Shown one piece after another: positions 25,421 through 33,336 of a stretch of 44,477 nt of DNA (positions are counted from its first letter, which is position 1; each line of letters opens with the position of its first letter). The notes under the pieces were generated by a model that was not told the origin of the DNA, searched no databases, and saw only the letters and a list, made by a program, of their open reading frames with translations. This DNA is from Blastococcus sp. TF02A-35 (GTDB lineage Bacteria; Actinomycetota; Actinomycetes; Mycobacteriales; Geodermatophilaceae). The position numbers and the translations under genes are program-made. The stretch covers positions 1 through 44,477 of the forward strand of contig NZ_SPQP01000032.1 of assembly GCF_004571075.1 (NCBI RefSeq). Reading direction: 5' to 3'.

Positions 25421-25426
25421 TAGTCT
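25421..25426 (+). promoter_or_regulatory. Leaderless -10 element of the GIY-YIG gene
   Basis: TAGTCT ends 6 bases before ATG 25433, and no ribosome site is present. The same hexamer occurs at the same distance before each lipoprotein gene of the cassette array at 30,879-35,547. Confidence 0.6.
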
Positions 25427-25432
25427 CGCCGG

Positions 25433-25987
25433 ATGGACGACGCGCTCGACCAGCTGGTGCGCCCGCCGGTGCCGCTGCCGTCCGCGGCGCTGCCACCCGG
25501 CGAGGGCGGGGTGCCGGCCGAGCCGGGGCTGTACGCGTGGTGGGCGCCCGCCGGTGCGGTGCCAGGCATCCCCGGCCCGGCGCACCCGCACGCCCTGCTG
25601 GAGCTGCTCTACGTCGGGATCGCGCCGAGCCGGACGACGTCGCGGTCCACGCTCCGCAGCCGGGTGCTGGGCAACCACGCGGGCGGCAACACCGGCAGCT
25701 CGACGCTGCGGCGGTCGCTGGCGGCGCTGCTCACCGGGAGCCAGGGCTACCGGACGCGGTGGACCAGCCGGACCGTGCTGGAACCGGCCGACGAGCAGCG
25801 GCTGAGCGCGTGGATGCGCGAGCACCTCTCGCTCACCTGGGCGGTGCACCCGGCGCCGTGGGAGGTGGAGGCCGGCGTCATCGAACGGCTGGCGCCGCCG
25901 CTGAACCAGGCGGACAACGCGGCGCACCCGCTGCACGCCGTCGTCCGGGAGGCGCGGGCACGCTGGACGGCGTCGGCCCGACCCTGA
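25433..25987 (+). CDS. GIY-YIG-like nuclease domain protein
   Basis: This 184-residue protein resembles stand-alone GIY-YIG endonucleases. GLYAWW (about 32) stands for GIY, LLYVGIA (about 59) for YIG, followed by the conserved Arg in LRSRVLGNH, a Glu in WEVEAGVIERLAPPLN (about 145-160) and the final Asn. A 14-residue insertion separates the first two motifs. Single-domain members may repair DNA or cut invading DNA; none can be assigned. The leaderless promoter indicates a monocistronic unit. Confidence 0.8.
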   Translation: MDDALDQLVRPPVPLPSAALPPGEGGVPAEPGLYAWWAPAGAVPGIPGPAHPHALLELLYVGIAPSRTTSRSTLRSRVLGNHAGGNTGSSTLRRSLAALLTGSQGYRTRWTSRTVLEPADEQRLSAWMREHLSLTWAVHPAPWEVEAGVIERLAPPLNQADNAAHPLHAVVREARARWTASARP

Positions 25988-26033
25988 CGCCCGGCCCTCG
26001 CTCGGCGCCCTGTAGAACGGCGTGAGAGCACGG

Positions 26034-26047
26034 CCACATCGATGTGG
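26034..26047. promoter_or_regulatory. Candidate operator, perfect 14-bp palindrome
   Basis: CCACATCGATGTGG reads the same on both strands and lies between a TAGAAC hexamer (26013-26018) and the ribosome site of the first acyl-CoA dehydrogenase gene. A TetR- or GntR-type repressor bound here would stop transcription. It does not match the KstR half-sites I know. Confidence 0.5.
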
Positions 26048-26055
26048 GGAGTCGC

Positions 26056-27216
26056 ATGAGCAACTCGTTGGTCCTGGCGCCCGCGCCGCGGTCCGAGGCC
26101 GCCGAGCAGGTGCGGGCGGAGGTGCGCGAGTTCCTCGCGGCCGAGCTGGCGGCGGGCACGTTCCGCACGCACGTCGACACCTGGCTGTCCGGCGTCGACC
26201 CGTCGTTCTCCCGGAGGCTGGGGGAGCGCGGCTGGCTGGGCATGACGTGGCCGAAGCAGTACGGGGGCCACGAGCGGTCGGCGATGGAGCGCTACGCCGT
26301 CACCGAGGAGCTGCTGGCCGCCGGTGCGCCGGTCGCCGCGCACTGGATCGCCGACCGGCAGTCCGGCCCCAACCTGCTGCGCTACGGCACGGAGAAGCAG
26401 CGGGAGGAGATCCTGCCGCGCATCGCCCGCGGCGAGTGCTACTTCGTGATCGGGATGAGCGAGCCGGACTCCGGCTCCGACCTGGCCTCGATCCGCACCA
26501 GGGCAAGCCGCGACGAGTCCGGTGACTGGGTGGTCAACGGCGCCAAGGTCTGGACGTCGAACGCGCACGCCTCGCACTACGGGATCGTGCTGGTGCGGAC
26601 CTCGCCCGCGGACCCGTCCAACCGGCACGCGGGGCTGTCGCAGCTGCTGGTCGACCTGTCGCTGCCGGGCATCACCGTCAACCCGATCCGGATCCTCGAC
26701 GGCGGGCACCACTTCAACGAGGTGGTCTTCGAGGACGTCGTCGTCCCGGGCGACATGCTGCTCGGGACCGAGGGCGACGGCTGGCACCAGGTGACCGCGG
26801 AGCTGGCGTTCGAGCGGTCGGGGCCGGAGCGGTTCCTGTCGACGTACCCGCTGATCGCCGAGTTCGGACGTCGGGTCGCCGACACCGGTGACGCCGCCCA
26901 GCTGGCGGCGCTCGGCCGGCTCTCGGCGCGGGCGCTGGCGCTGCGGCAGATGTCGCTGCGGATCGCTGCGGCGCTGGACCGCGGGGAGCTGCCGAACATC
27001 CCGGCCGCGCTGGTCAAGGACGTAGGGACGACGTTCGAGGCCGACGTCATCGACGAGATCCGGCGGGTGGTGGACGTGACGCCGTCGCTGGACTCCCCGG
27101 ACCCGCTGGCGCGGGCGCTGGCCGAGGCGCAGCTGCACCAGCCGGGCTTCACGCTGCGGGGCGGGACGAACGAGATCCTGCGAGGGATCGTGGCGCGTGG
27201 ATTGGGGCTCCGCTGA
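26056..27216 (+). CDS. Acyl-CoA dehydrogenase (large subunit type)
   Basis: This 386-residue flavoenzyme introduces a double bond into an acyl-CoA. It has the FAD-binding MSEPDSGSDLAS segment, WVVNGAKVWTSNAHAS, the middle beta domain and the C-terminal RGGTNEILRGIVARGLGLR typical of FadE26-like proteins. ATG 26056 follows a GGGGAG site. Its stop shares one base with the start of a second, shorter dehydrogenase gene. Actinobacterial enzymes of this kind form alpha2-beta2 heteromers and act on steroid side chains or other bulky CoA esters, so the two products probably form one enzyme. Confidence 0.92.
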   Translation: MSNSLVLAPAPRSEAAEQVRAEVREFLAAELAAGTFRTHVDTWLSGVDPSFSRRLGERGWLGMTWPKQYGGHERSAMERYAVTEELLAAGAPVAAHWIADRQSGPNLLRYGTEKQREEILPRIARGECYFVIGMSEPDSGSDLASIRTRASRDESGDWVVNGAKVWTSNAHASHYGIVLVRTSPADPSNRHAGLSQLLVDLSLPGITVNPIRILDGGHHFNEVVFEDVVVPGDMLLGTEGDGWHQVTAELAFERSGPERFLSTYPLIAEFGRRVADTGDAAQLAALGRLSARALALRQMSLRIAAALDRGELPNIPAALVKDVGTTFEADVIDEIRRVVDVTPSLDSPDPLARALAEAQLHQPGFTLRGGTNEILRGIVARGLGLR

Positions 27217-28259
27217 TGGCGTCGGACCAGGACCTGGTGGTCGAGACCGTCCGGGACATCCTCGGCGGCTTCGAGCCGTTCGTGCTGACGGCGGACCGGC
27301 GGTGGGACTCCGGGCTGTGGTCGGCGCTGGCCTCCGCGGGGTTGACCGGCGTCGGGCTCCCGGAGTCGGCGGGTGGCTCCGGCGGCGAGCTGGCGGACGC
27401 GGTGGCGATCGTGCGGACGCTGGCCGCCGGTGCGGCCGCGGTGCCGGTGGCCGAGCAGCTGCTGGTGGCCGGTCCGGCGGTGGTGGCGGCGGGGCTGCCC
27501 CTGCCGTCGGTGGAGGAGCCGCTGACCTTCGCCGTCGCCGACTCGGTGAGCGCCGCTCCCGCGGGCGAGGGGTCCACGCTGAGCGGGACGGCTCTCGACG
27601 TGCCGTGGGCGGGGGTGGCGCGGCACGCGGCACTGCTGCTGCCGGGGCCCGCGCTGGCGCTCGTCGACCTGTCCGGGGTGACGGCCGGGTCCGCGTACAA
27701 CCTGGCGGGGGAGCCGCGGGGGTCGCTGACGCTGGACGGCGTCCCGGCGCTGGTGCAGCCGCTGACCGAGGGGCAGGCGCAGGAGCTGCGGGCCGGGTTC
27801 GCGCTGGCGCGGTCGGTGCAGCTGGCGGCGGCGCTGGAGCGGGTGCTCGACTGGACGGTGCAGTACGCCGGGGAGCGGCACCAGTTCGGCCGGCCGCTGG
27901 GGAAGTTCCAGGCGATCCAGATGGAGCTGGCCGAGATGGCCGGCGAGGTGGTCGCGGTGACGGCGCTCGTCGACGCCGCGGTCCAGGCGCTGGGGCGCGG
28001 GTCGTCGGACGTCGTGCTGGCGGCTGCCGCTGCGAAGGTGCGGGCGGGGGCGGCGGTCGAGGTCGTCGCGCGGCTGGCGCACCAGGTGCACGGCGCGATC
28101 GGGTTCACGCAGGAGCACAAGCTGCACCACCTGACGCGGCGGCTGTGGTCGTGGCGGGACGAGGCGGGCACGGAGCTGGTGTGGTCGCGGGTGCTGGCGA
28201 CGGGGCTGCTGGCCGACGGCGGCGACGGGCTGTGGCCGGCGCTGACCCGCGTCGTCTGA
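27216..28259 (+). CDS. Acyl-CoA dehydrogenase (small partner subunit)
   Basis: This 347-residue protein is a divergent acyl-CoA dehydrogenase. The C-terminal half is clear (AGERHQFGRPLGKFQAIQMELAEM, then AHQVHGAIGFTQEHKLH), while the N-terminal half is short and lacks the usual SEPDSGSD-type FAD loop. That is typical of the beta partner in heteromeric FadE pairs such as ChsE4-ChsE5. Overlap TGATG with the preceding gene gives 1:1 coupling. No steroid genes are nearby, so the substrate is not known. Confidence 0.88.
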   Translation: MASDQDLVVETVRDILGGFEPFVLTADRRWDSGLWSALASAGLTGVGLPESAGGSGGELADAVAIVRTLAAGAAAVPVAEQLLVAGPAVVAAGLPLPSVEEPLTFAVADSVSAAPAGEGSTLSGTALDVPWAGVARHAALLLPGPALALVDLSGVTAGSAYNLAGEPRGSLTLDGVPALVQPLTEGQAQELRAGFALARSVQLAAALERVLDWTVQYAGERHQFGRPLGKFQAIQMELAEMAGEVVAVTALVDAAVQALGRGSSDVVLAAAAAKVRAGAAVEVVARLAHQVHGAIGFTQEHKLHHLTRRLWSWRDEAGTELVWSRVLATGLLADGGDGLWPALTRVV

Positions 28260-28357
28260 CGCGCTCGCCGTGAGCTGCCCTGCACCGCGCATGGTCGCGG
28301 GCCCGCGTGGGCAGCGGGTCGGGGAGGGTCGACGGTCGACCTGACGGAGGGGGCGTC

Positions 28358-28645
28358 GTGCGACGACACCGCAGGAAGCTGGCCGCGCTGGGGCTGGCGA
28401 TCGGGCTCGGTCTGACCGGCTGCGCCGCTGGGGACGGGGGCTCGGGCGGCGACGACCCGGGCATCACGGAGAACGAGAACGAGCCGGATGAGAACGAGGG
28501 CGGCTCGGGTGACGACGGCTCGGGTGACGACGGCTCGGGTGACGACGGCGGGTCCGGGGGCTCCGGCGAGGACGAGAACGAGCCCGACGAGAACGAGGAC
28601 GAGCCGGACGAGAACGAGCCGGACGAGGACGACGACGGCAGCTGA
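28358..28645 (+). CDS. Acidic, repeat-rich lipoprotein, 95 aa
   Basis: The product has a basic N-terminus, a short hydrophobic stretch and the lipobox LTGC (Cys near residue 26), so it is exported and lipidated. Almost everything after is low complexity: Gly-Ser-Gly-Asp-Asp repeats and Glu-Asn-Glu-Pro-Asp repeats, giving a large negative charge that may bind calcium or stay unfolded in the cell wall. GTG 28358 follows GGAGGG. A terminator hairpin covers its stop. The function is unknown. Confidence 0.8.
   Translation: MRRHRRKLAALGLAIGLGLTGCAAGDGGSGGDDPGITENENEPDENEGGSGDDGSGDDGSGDDGGSGGSGEDENEPDENEDEPDENEPDEDDDGS
28502..28546 (+). repeat. Three exact 15-bp tandem repeats in the acidic lipoprotein gene
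   Basis: GGCTCGGGTGACGAC occurs three times in a row, each adding GSGDD to the protein. Such repeats can change number by slippage without breaking the frame. Confidence 0.9.
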
Positions 28646-28657
28646 GCTGCCGCCGTC
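28631..28657 (+). terminator. Hairpin at the end of the acidic lipoprotein gene
   Basis: Bases 28631-28641 pair with 28647-28657 (11 pairs with one A-C mismatch) around the 5-base loop CTGAG, which includes the stop codon. It is followed by a pyrimidine-rich stretch. The convergent gene ends 10 bases further on, so it may work in both directions. Confidence 0.55.
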
Positions 28658-28666
28658 CCCCTCGTC

Positions 28667-29287
28667 TCAGACCGTCTCGGGGACCCGCAGCTGGGCGAGG
28701 ACGAGCTCGAAGGCGGCGACCTCGACGACCTCGGCACCCATGGCGCGGCAGAAGTCCTGCCGCATCTCGCTCACGGTGTCCTGGGCGGCCAGCATGGCGT
28801 CGCGGCTGTCGTAGGTGACGGCGGTGGTGCTCCGGCCGTCGTCGTGGTTGGTCAGCATGCTGACCGCGCAGAAGCCGGGCAGGTCCTCGAGGCGCGGGAC
28901 GATGCTCATGCCGAAGGCGTCGATCATGCCGTCGAGGTGCAGGGGACGGTTCTTCATCCAGGTGACGCGGGTGCAGGCGCCGGGGCCGGTGGGGTGCAGC
29001 CGGTGGAGGACGTCGATGGTCCAGGCGTCGACGGTGGCCGGTCCGCCGATGATCTCCGCGGCGCGGGCGCGCATGGCTTTCACCTCGGAGGCGCTGCGCT
29101 GGAGGGCGGCGGTGTCCTCCCAGGCGCTGGTGATGATGCAGCGGCCGGACTGCCGGTCGGCCAGCATCGACAGGCCGATGAAGCCGTCCATGCCCATGAC
29201 GGCGGGCAGGACCCGGTCGCTGATGTAGTGGATGCCCTTGTCCAGGCTCTCCGGACTGCCCTGGATGGTGGTGGAGCGCGCGCGCAT
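28667..29287 (-). CDS. Two-domain ABM/dimeric ferredoxin-like protein, 206 aa
   Basis: The protein seems to hold two copies of an antibiotic-biosynthesis-monooxygenase-like alpha/beta fold. The first is about residues 1-95 (LPAVMGMDGFIGLSMLADRQSG..., then AWEDTAALQRSASEV); the second is about 105-206 (DLPGFCAVSMLTNHDDG..., then TYDSRDAMLAAQD). Each half has the G-F/C-x-x-S/V-M-L beta strand and a later W/Y-D-S helix. Such proteins are small oxygenases or stress proteins; the activity is unknown. ATG 29287 follows GAGGGGGA. Confidence 0.7.
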   Translation of the reverse strand: MRARSTTIQGSPESLDKGIHYISDRVLPAVMGMDGFIGLSMLADRQSGRCIITSAWEDTAALQRSASEVKAMRARAAEIIGGPATVDAWTIDVLHRLHPTGPGACTRVTWMKNRPLHLDGMIDAFGMSIVPRLEDLPGFCAVSMLTNHDDGRSTTAVTYDSRDAMLAAQDTVSEMRQDFCRAMGAEVVEVAAFELVLAQLRVPETV

Positions 29288-29391
29288 ACCGAGTCCCCCT
29301 CGCAAGCGGGCGAGCCACGGGCGGCGTCGCCGCAGGGATGACTGTCCTCGCTCCGGCCCGGTTTGGGAACTCGATCGGTCGCGGGCTTGGC

Positions 29392-30840
29392 TCAGCAGCG
29401 CATCGGGTCCGGTGGTGCGGTCTCGTCGAGCCACGGTGGGTCGGGCTCGGCGTCGAAGCACCAGCCGGGCGGGACGGTCGTGCGCGAGACCCCCGACGGG
29501 GTCCGGACGATGAGCCGGCCGTCGTCGAGGAGCTCGAAGTGCCAGCCGCTGGCGAAGGTCTTGATGCGGTGGTGCCGGCGGCAGAGGCAGCACAGGTTCT
29601 CGCAGGTCGTGGCTCCACCGTCGGCGTGCGAGACCACGTGGTCGAGGTCGAGGCGGCCGGGTCGGCGGCGGCAGCCGGGCATCCGGCAGTGCCTGTCCCG
29701 CACCTCCACGAAGCGCCGCTGCTCGGCCGCCGGTCGGTAGCCCGGTGCGGTGCGCGGCGCCCGCAGGCCCGGACCGCGGCAACCGTCGCGGCCGCCGGCG
29801 CCCCGCTCCAGCTCGCGGGGCGAGGCCAGGGCGACGAGGCCCGCGGACGGGTCGCCGATCGCGAGGTGCACCGAGCCTCCGGCAGGGGCGGCGTCGACGC
29901 CGAGCATGCCCAGTCGCTGGAGCAGCTCGCGGCACTCGGCGGCGGTGACCACCTCACCGGCGATCTCGGCGGCGGGCTGCGGCCGGCCGGAGGGGTGGCG
30001 CAGGGAGGACAGCGGCACGTGGACGACGAGCTTGGCGGTGACCGACGGCCGGGAGGTGTCCCACGGCCGGAGGATGAGGTCGGCGGCGACGGCGGCGCGG
30101 ATGACGCCGATGGGCCGGGTGTCGCCATCGGCCCGCAGCATCTGCGCGTACTGGTCGATGGCGTCGACGCAGGCGGCGGACTGGGCGACCGGCAGGTCGA
30201 TGACCACCTGACCGAGCCCGTCGCCGGTCGGGCGGTGGGTGACGTTGGCGTGCCGAGCAGCTTCCTCGCGCCGCTTGTCGAGCGCCTCGGCGTCCAGCTT
30301 GGCGATCAGGCGGCGCACCCGCTGGCGCAGGAGCGGGACGGTGAGCGTCTCGGCCGCGGGCAGGACCTGCTGCTCGATCCGGTCGACCACCGTCTGGCGC
30401 ACCGGGGCCAGCAGGTCGACGAGGGCGCGCATCTTCCGCACGTCGAGCCGGCCCTCGTACAGGGCGTGCCAGGTGCCGCGCAGCTTCGTCGTCAGCAGGA
30501 TCGACTCGAGGGCGAGCGTCTCGGCCTCGGCTTCCGAGCAGTTGCGGATCATGGCCAGCTCGGGCACGAAGGTCTCGGAGACCTCGGCAAGGGCCTGGTG
30601 CCGGCGCAGCCGGGAGTCGTGGCCGGGGCCGCCGCGGTGACCGAACTCGGCGTCGCGCTGGATGTGCCGGCGGCGGGCGAGGGCGGCGACCGCGCCGGCC
30701 AGCTCGGCGGCGTAGCGAGCGGCGCGAGCATCGGCTGCCCAGATGTCGGCGACCAGCTCGAAGTCGCCGAGGGACGGCGCCAGGTCCTCGCGCGTGGCGA
30801 GCAGCAGCTCGCCCTCGCTCGGAAGCTCACTGACGTCCAT
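29392..30840 (-). CDS. DUF222/HNH endonuclease domain protein (13E12-like)
   Basis: This 482-residue protein belongs to the multi-copy actinobacterial DUF222 plus HNH family (13E12 repeat proteins of mycobacteria). The N-terminal DUF222 region covers about 1-340. The C-terminal HNH site has CRMPGC, LDLDHVVSHADGG, a conserved Asn in CENLCCLCRRHH and paired cysteines for zinc. Their biological role is not established, and mobility has been suggested. It lies 38 bases downstream of the cassette array on the same strand, but has its own leaderless promoter hexamer TATCCT. Confidence 0.88.
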   Translation of the reverse strand: MDVSELPSEGELLLATREDLAPSLGDFELVADIWAADARAARYAAELAGAVAALARRRHIQRDAEFGHRGGPGHDSRLRRHQALAEVSETFVPELAMIRNCSEAEAETLALESILLTTKLRGTWHALYEGRLDVRKMRALVDLLAPVRQTVVDRIEQQVLPAAETLTVPLLRQRVRRLIAKLDAEALDKRREEAARHANVTHRPTGDGLGQVVIDLPVAQSAACVDAIDQYAQMLRADGDTRPIGVIRAAVAADLILRPWDTSRPSVTAKLVVHVPLSSLRHPSGRPQPAAEIAGEVVTAAECRELLQRLGMLGVDAAPAGGSVHLAIGDPSAGLVALASPRELERGAGGRDGCRGPGLRAPRTAPGYRPAAEQRRFVEVRDRHCRMPGCRRRPGRLDLDHVVSHADGGATTCENLCCLCRRHHRIKTFASGWHFELLDDGRLIVRTPSGVSRTTVPPGWCFDAEPDPPWLDETAPPDPMRC

Positions 30841-30846
30841 AACCGC

Positions 30847-30852
30847 AGGATA
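30847..30852 (-). promoter_or_regulatory. Leaderless -10 element of the DUF222/HNH gene
   Basis: TATCCT on the minus strand ends 6 bases before the ATG at 30840, without a ribosome site. Confidence 0.55.
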
Positions 30853-30878
30853 GAGGCCAGGTACGACAGTTTTCCGCG

Positions 30879-31760
30879 TCAGTCGTAAGGGTTCGTGAGG
30901 ACCGATCGGGCCTGGAGGACGTCGAAGGTGACCGGTGGTCCGTCGGTGGTGGTGGTGCCGGGGACGTCGGCGGGGGCGCTGCCGTTGACGGTGAAGGTGG
31001 CGCTCCAGGTGACGGTCAGGTGCGCGGTGTAGGTGCCGGACCGGTAGTCGTGCTCGATGGTCTGGTTCGGGTAGGGCTGGCCGGGGTGGGTGGTGACGAT
31101 CTGGCCGCTCGGGTCGCCGGTGTGCCAGGTGAACTGTTCGGCGGTGGCCTGGATGACGACGGTGAAGCCGCGGATGTCGACCGTGAAGGTCTGGGTGGTG
31201 GGGGAGTCGGTGTAGAAGATCACCGGCAGTCCGGCCAGGCCGTTGCCCGGGGGCTGGTGCTGGGTCGTGAGGGTCGGTAGTGGCAGCCGCTGGAAGTAGC
31301 TGAACACCTCGTCGCCGGAAGGAGGCGGGTTCAGGGGTGTGATGTCGATGCAGCCCTGGCGTACGTCCTCCCAGGTACCAACGGGTGTCCCCGGCGCGAG
31401 ACCCGGCACGACCTCGACGACTGCGGTTCCGTCCGCTCGAACGACGGGACGTTGTTGCACCACCAGGTATTGAATGACTCGACCGGGTTGCTGAGGGCAT
31501 TGGCGGAAATCCATCGACGAGCACGCTCCTTCCCGCTCGTCCGACAGGACGCATAGGTGCCGCAGGCGCCAGATGTAGTCCACGGCGTCGCTGGGTTGCT
31601 GCGCCACCAGTCCGGTCACGCCGACACCTGAGTAGCCGACTGATGCGGAGCCATCGCTCAGGTTGGTGTCAGGGCAACGGTCGTACCCGCATGCGGAGGC
31701 CGCGCTCGGGACAACCAGCAAGAAGCCGACCAACGCAAGGACCACACCGATGCGGTTCAT
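30879..31760 (-). CDS. Secreted PKD-like protein, copy A
   Basis: This 293-residue protein has an N-terminal signal peptide (about 1-23, ending SAASA). A diverged N-terminal domain follows (about 24-150), with six cysteines in the pattern ACGYDRCP, HLCV, GACS, FRQCP and QGCI. The conserved C-terminal region (about 150-293) contains FTWHTGD, IEHDYRSGTYTAHLTVTW and resembles a PKD/immunoglobulin-like beta sandwich. The ATG overlaps the lipoprotein stop by four bases, so the two are made together and are expected to meet outside the membrane. No catalytic motif is visible. It differs from copies B and C by only a few residues in the C-terminal region. Confidence 0.85.
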   Translation of the reverse strand: MNRIGVVLALVGFLLVVPSAASACGYDRCPDTNLSDGSASVGYSGVGVTGLVAQQPSDAVDYIWRLRHLCVLSDEREGACSSMDFRQCPQQPGRVIQYLVVQQRPVVRADGTAVVEVVPGLAPGTPVGTWEDVRQGCIDITPLNPPPSGDEVFSYFQRLPLPTLTTQHQPPGNGLAGLPVIFYTDSPTTQTFTVDIRGFTVVIQATAEQFTWHTGDPSGQIVTTHPGQPYPNQTIEHDYRSGTYTAHLTVTWSATFTVNGSAPADVPGTTTTDGPPVTFDVLQARSVLTNPYD

Positions 31761-32332
31761 CCGAGATCGAAGCTCTCGACCAACCAAGACCGCTCGTTGT
31801 CGGACCACCGCAGGGAGATGCCTGAACTGAGTCCCGTGGCGGACGGTTGACCTGCATCGATTGGCGCGCCGGACGAGTCGAGGCGCTGCACGGCCGCCTG
31901 ACTGGCAAGAAAGCTAATGGTCACTTCGCTGTCGGCGAGTGTCGGCTTCGCCGCGTCGTCGATGCTAACGGCGCCGCCCTGGTAGCGAGTGCCCGCAGCG
32001 GCGGCTTCGTCGTAGTTCTGAGCAATCCGTTGGCAGTTCTGGCACTCGGGACCAAGGTCCCGCAGCGGGGCGCCATCGGGAATCGAACGCTGACGGTTGA
32101 TGAGGTCGATCCAGTACTTCAGAAAGGCTTCGGCGCCGGCGGCGTCCTTGGTGCGGGCCTCGTCGGGCACCGGGAACTCGGCCGGGCCGACTGGCGGGAG
32201 CGACTCGGTGGTCTCCGGCGCGGCGGTCGGCAGGGTGTCGTTGGCTTCCTGCTTCTCCGAGCACCCGCCCAACACCAGCGCCGCAAGGGCAGCAGCGGTC
32301 AGGGTGCGACGCAGTCCACGAAGATCACGCAC
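31757..32332 (-). CDS. Lipoprotein, copy A (DUF6318-like)
   Basis: This 191-residue lipoprotein starts at GTG 32332. It has a twin-Arg-containing basic N-terminus, a hydrophobic stretch and the lipobox LGGC with the modified Cys at residue 24. A Thr/Pro-rich linker (30-57) leads to a compact domain with DAAGAEAFLKYWIDL (63-77), a CxxC motif (ECQNC) and a C-terminal LRWSDNERSWLV. It resembles actinobacterial lipoproteins that I recall as DUF6318; the exact number is from memory. The first 80 residues are almost identical to copy C; the remainder is distinct. Confidence 0.85.
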   Translation of the reverse strand: MRDLRGLRRTLTAAALAALVLGGCSEKQEANDTLPTAAPETTESLPPVGPAEFPVPDEARTKDAAGAEAFLKYWIDLINRQRSIPDGAPLRDLGPECQNCQRIAQNYDEAAAAGTRYQGGAVSIDDAAKPTLADSEVTISFLASQAAVQRLDSSGAPIDAGQPSATGLSSGISLRWSDNERSWLVESFDLG

Positions 32333-32338
32333 CGCCGC

Positions 32339-32344
32339 AGACTA
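32339..32344 (-). promoter_or_regulatory. Leaderless -10 element of cassette A
   Basis: TAGTCT on the minus strand ends 6 bases before GTG 32332. The same element is found before cassettes B and C. Confidence 0.6.
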
Positions 32345-32421
32345 CGCAGGACCGGACGTCGTCGGTTCCGTATCTGTGGACAGCGCTCCGCCGCGGCGAT
32401 GGTCTGTCCTCGACGTCCGCG

Positions 32422-33336
32422 TCAGTCGTGAGGGTTGGTGAGGACCGATCGGGCCTGGAGGACGTCGAAGGTGACCGGTGGTCCGTCGGTGGTGGTGGTT
32501 CCGGGGACGTCGGCGGGGGCGCTGCCGTTGACGGTGAAGGTGGCGCCCCAGGTGACGGTCAGGTGCGCGGTGTAGGTGCCGGACCGGTAGTCGTGCTCGA
32601 TGGTCTGGTTCGGGTAGGGCTGACCGGGGTGGGTGGTGACGATCTGGCCGGTCGGGTCGCCGGTGTGCCAGGTGAACTGCTCGGCGGTGGCCTGGATGAC
32701 GACGCTGAAGCCGCGGATGTCGACCGTGAACGTCTGGGTGGTGGGGGAGTCGGTGTAGAAGATCACCGGCAGCCCGGCCAGGCCGTTGCCCGGTGGCTGG
32801 TGCTGGGTCGTGAGGGTCGGCAGCGGGAGTTGCTGAAAGTAGCTGAACACTTCCTCCGGCGAGGGCGGCGGATTCAGTGCCGTGACGTCCACGCATCCGC
32901 GGTCGAGGAAATCCCACCCACCTAGCGGAGTCCCAGGCGGGGTTCCGGGCAGGACTGGTATCCCGTCAATCGTTGTAGGGCGATTCGGAAGCACCAGATT
33001 CTGTCTCTCGAGCACCAAGTCCTGAATAACTCGTCCGGGCGCGGTTGGGCAGCTGCGGAAGTCGCTGGCTCGGCATGCGCCGTTGTCGCGGTCGTCGACG
33101 ACGCATGGGTGTGACAGTTGGTAACGGTAGGGAGGCTCGGGCGGGGCGGCATTGTTGGCGACCCACTGATGGCCCGCGCCGCCTTCGACGTTCGCTGCGT
33201 AGAGGGAACCCGGGCTGAAGCCGACATTGGGGCAGAGCAGCAGCCCACAGCGCTGGTCAGCGGACGCCTGGGATGGAAGGACGAGCGCAAGCACAGCGAC
33301 GCCGAAGAGCATGCAAGCCCACGCGCCTCTTCTCAT
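32422..33336 (-). CDS. Secreted PKD-like protein, copy B
   Basis: This 304-residue protein has a signal peptide ending PSQASA (about residue 26) and the six-cysteine N-terminal domain, here strongly diverged (RCGLLLCP, HPCV, GACR, FRSCP, RGCV). The C-terminal PKD-like part, from about FSYFQQLPLPTL to the end, is nearly identical to copies A and C. The N-terminal domain of copy B is the most different of the three and shares little beyond the cysteines and a GRVIQDLV stretch. The ATG overlaps the stop of its lipoprotein by ATGA. Confidence 0.85.
   Translation of the reverse strand: MRRGAWACMLFGVAVLALVLPSQASADQRCGLLLCPNVGFSPGSLYAANVEGGAGHQWVANNAAPPEPPYRYQLSHPCVVDDRDNGACRASDFRSCPTAPGRVIQDLVLERQNLVLPNRPTTIDGIPVLPGTPPGTPLGGWDFLDRGCVDVTALNPPPSPEEVFSYFQQLPLPTLTTQHQPPGNGLAGLPVIFYTDSPTTQTFTVDIRGFSVVIQATAEQFTWHTGDPTGQIVTTHPGQPYPNQTIEHDYRSGTYTAHLTVTWGATFTVNGSAPADVPGTTTTDGPPVTFDVLQARSVLTNPHD

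Noticed and set aside
28502-28546. Short repeats as a possible CRISPR array
   Set aside because: The three 15-base units are directly adjacent without spacers and lie inside a coding frame.
29392-30840. DUF222/HNH gene as a homing endonuclease driving the cassette array
   Set aside because: It is adjacent but has its own promoter, belongs to a common chromosomal family and shares no sequence with the array; there is no direct evidence for a link.
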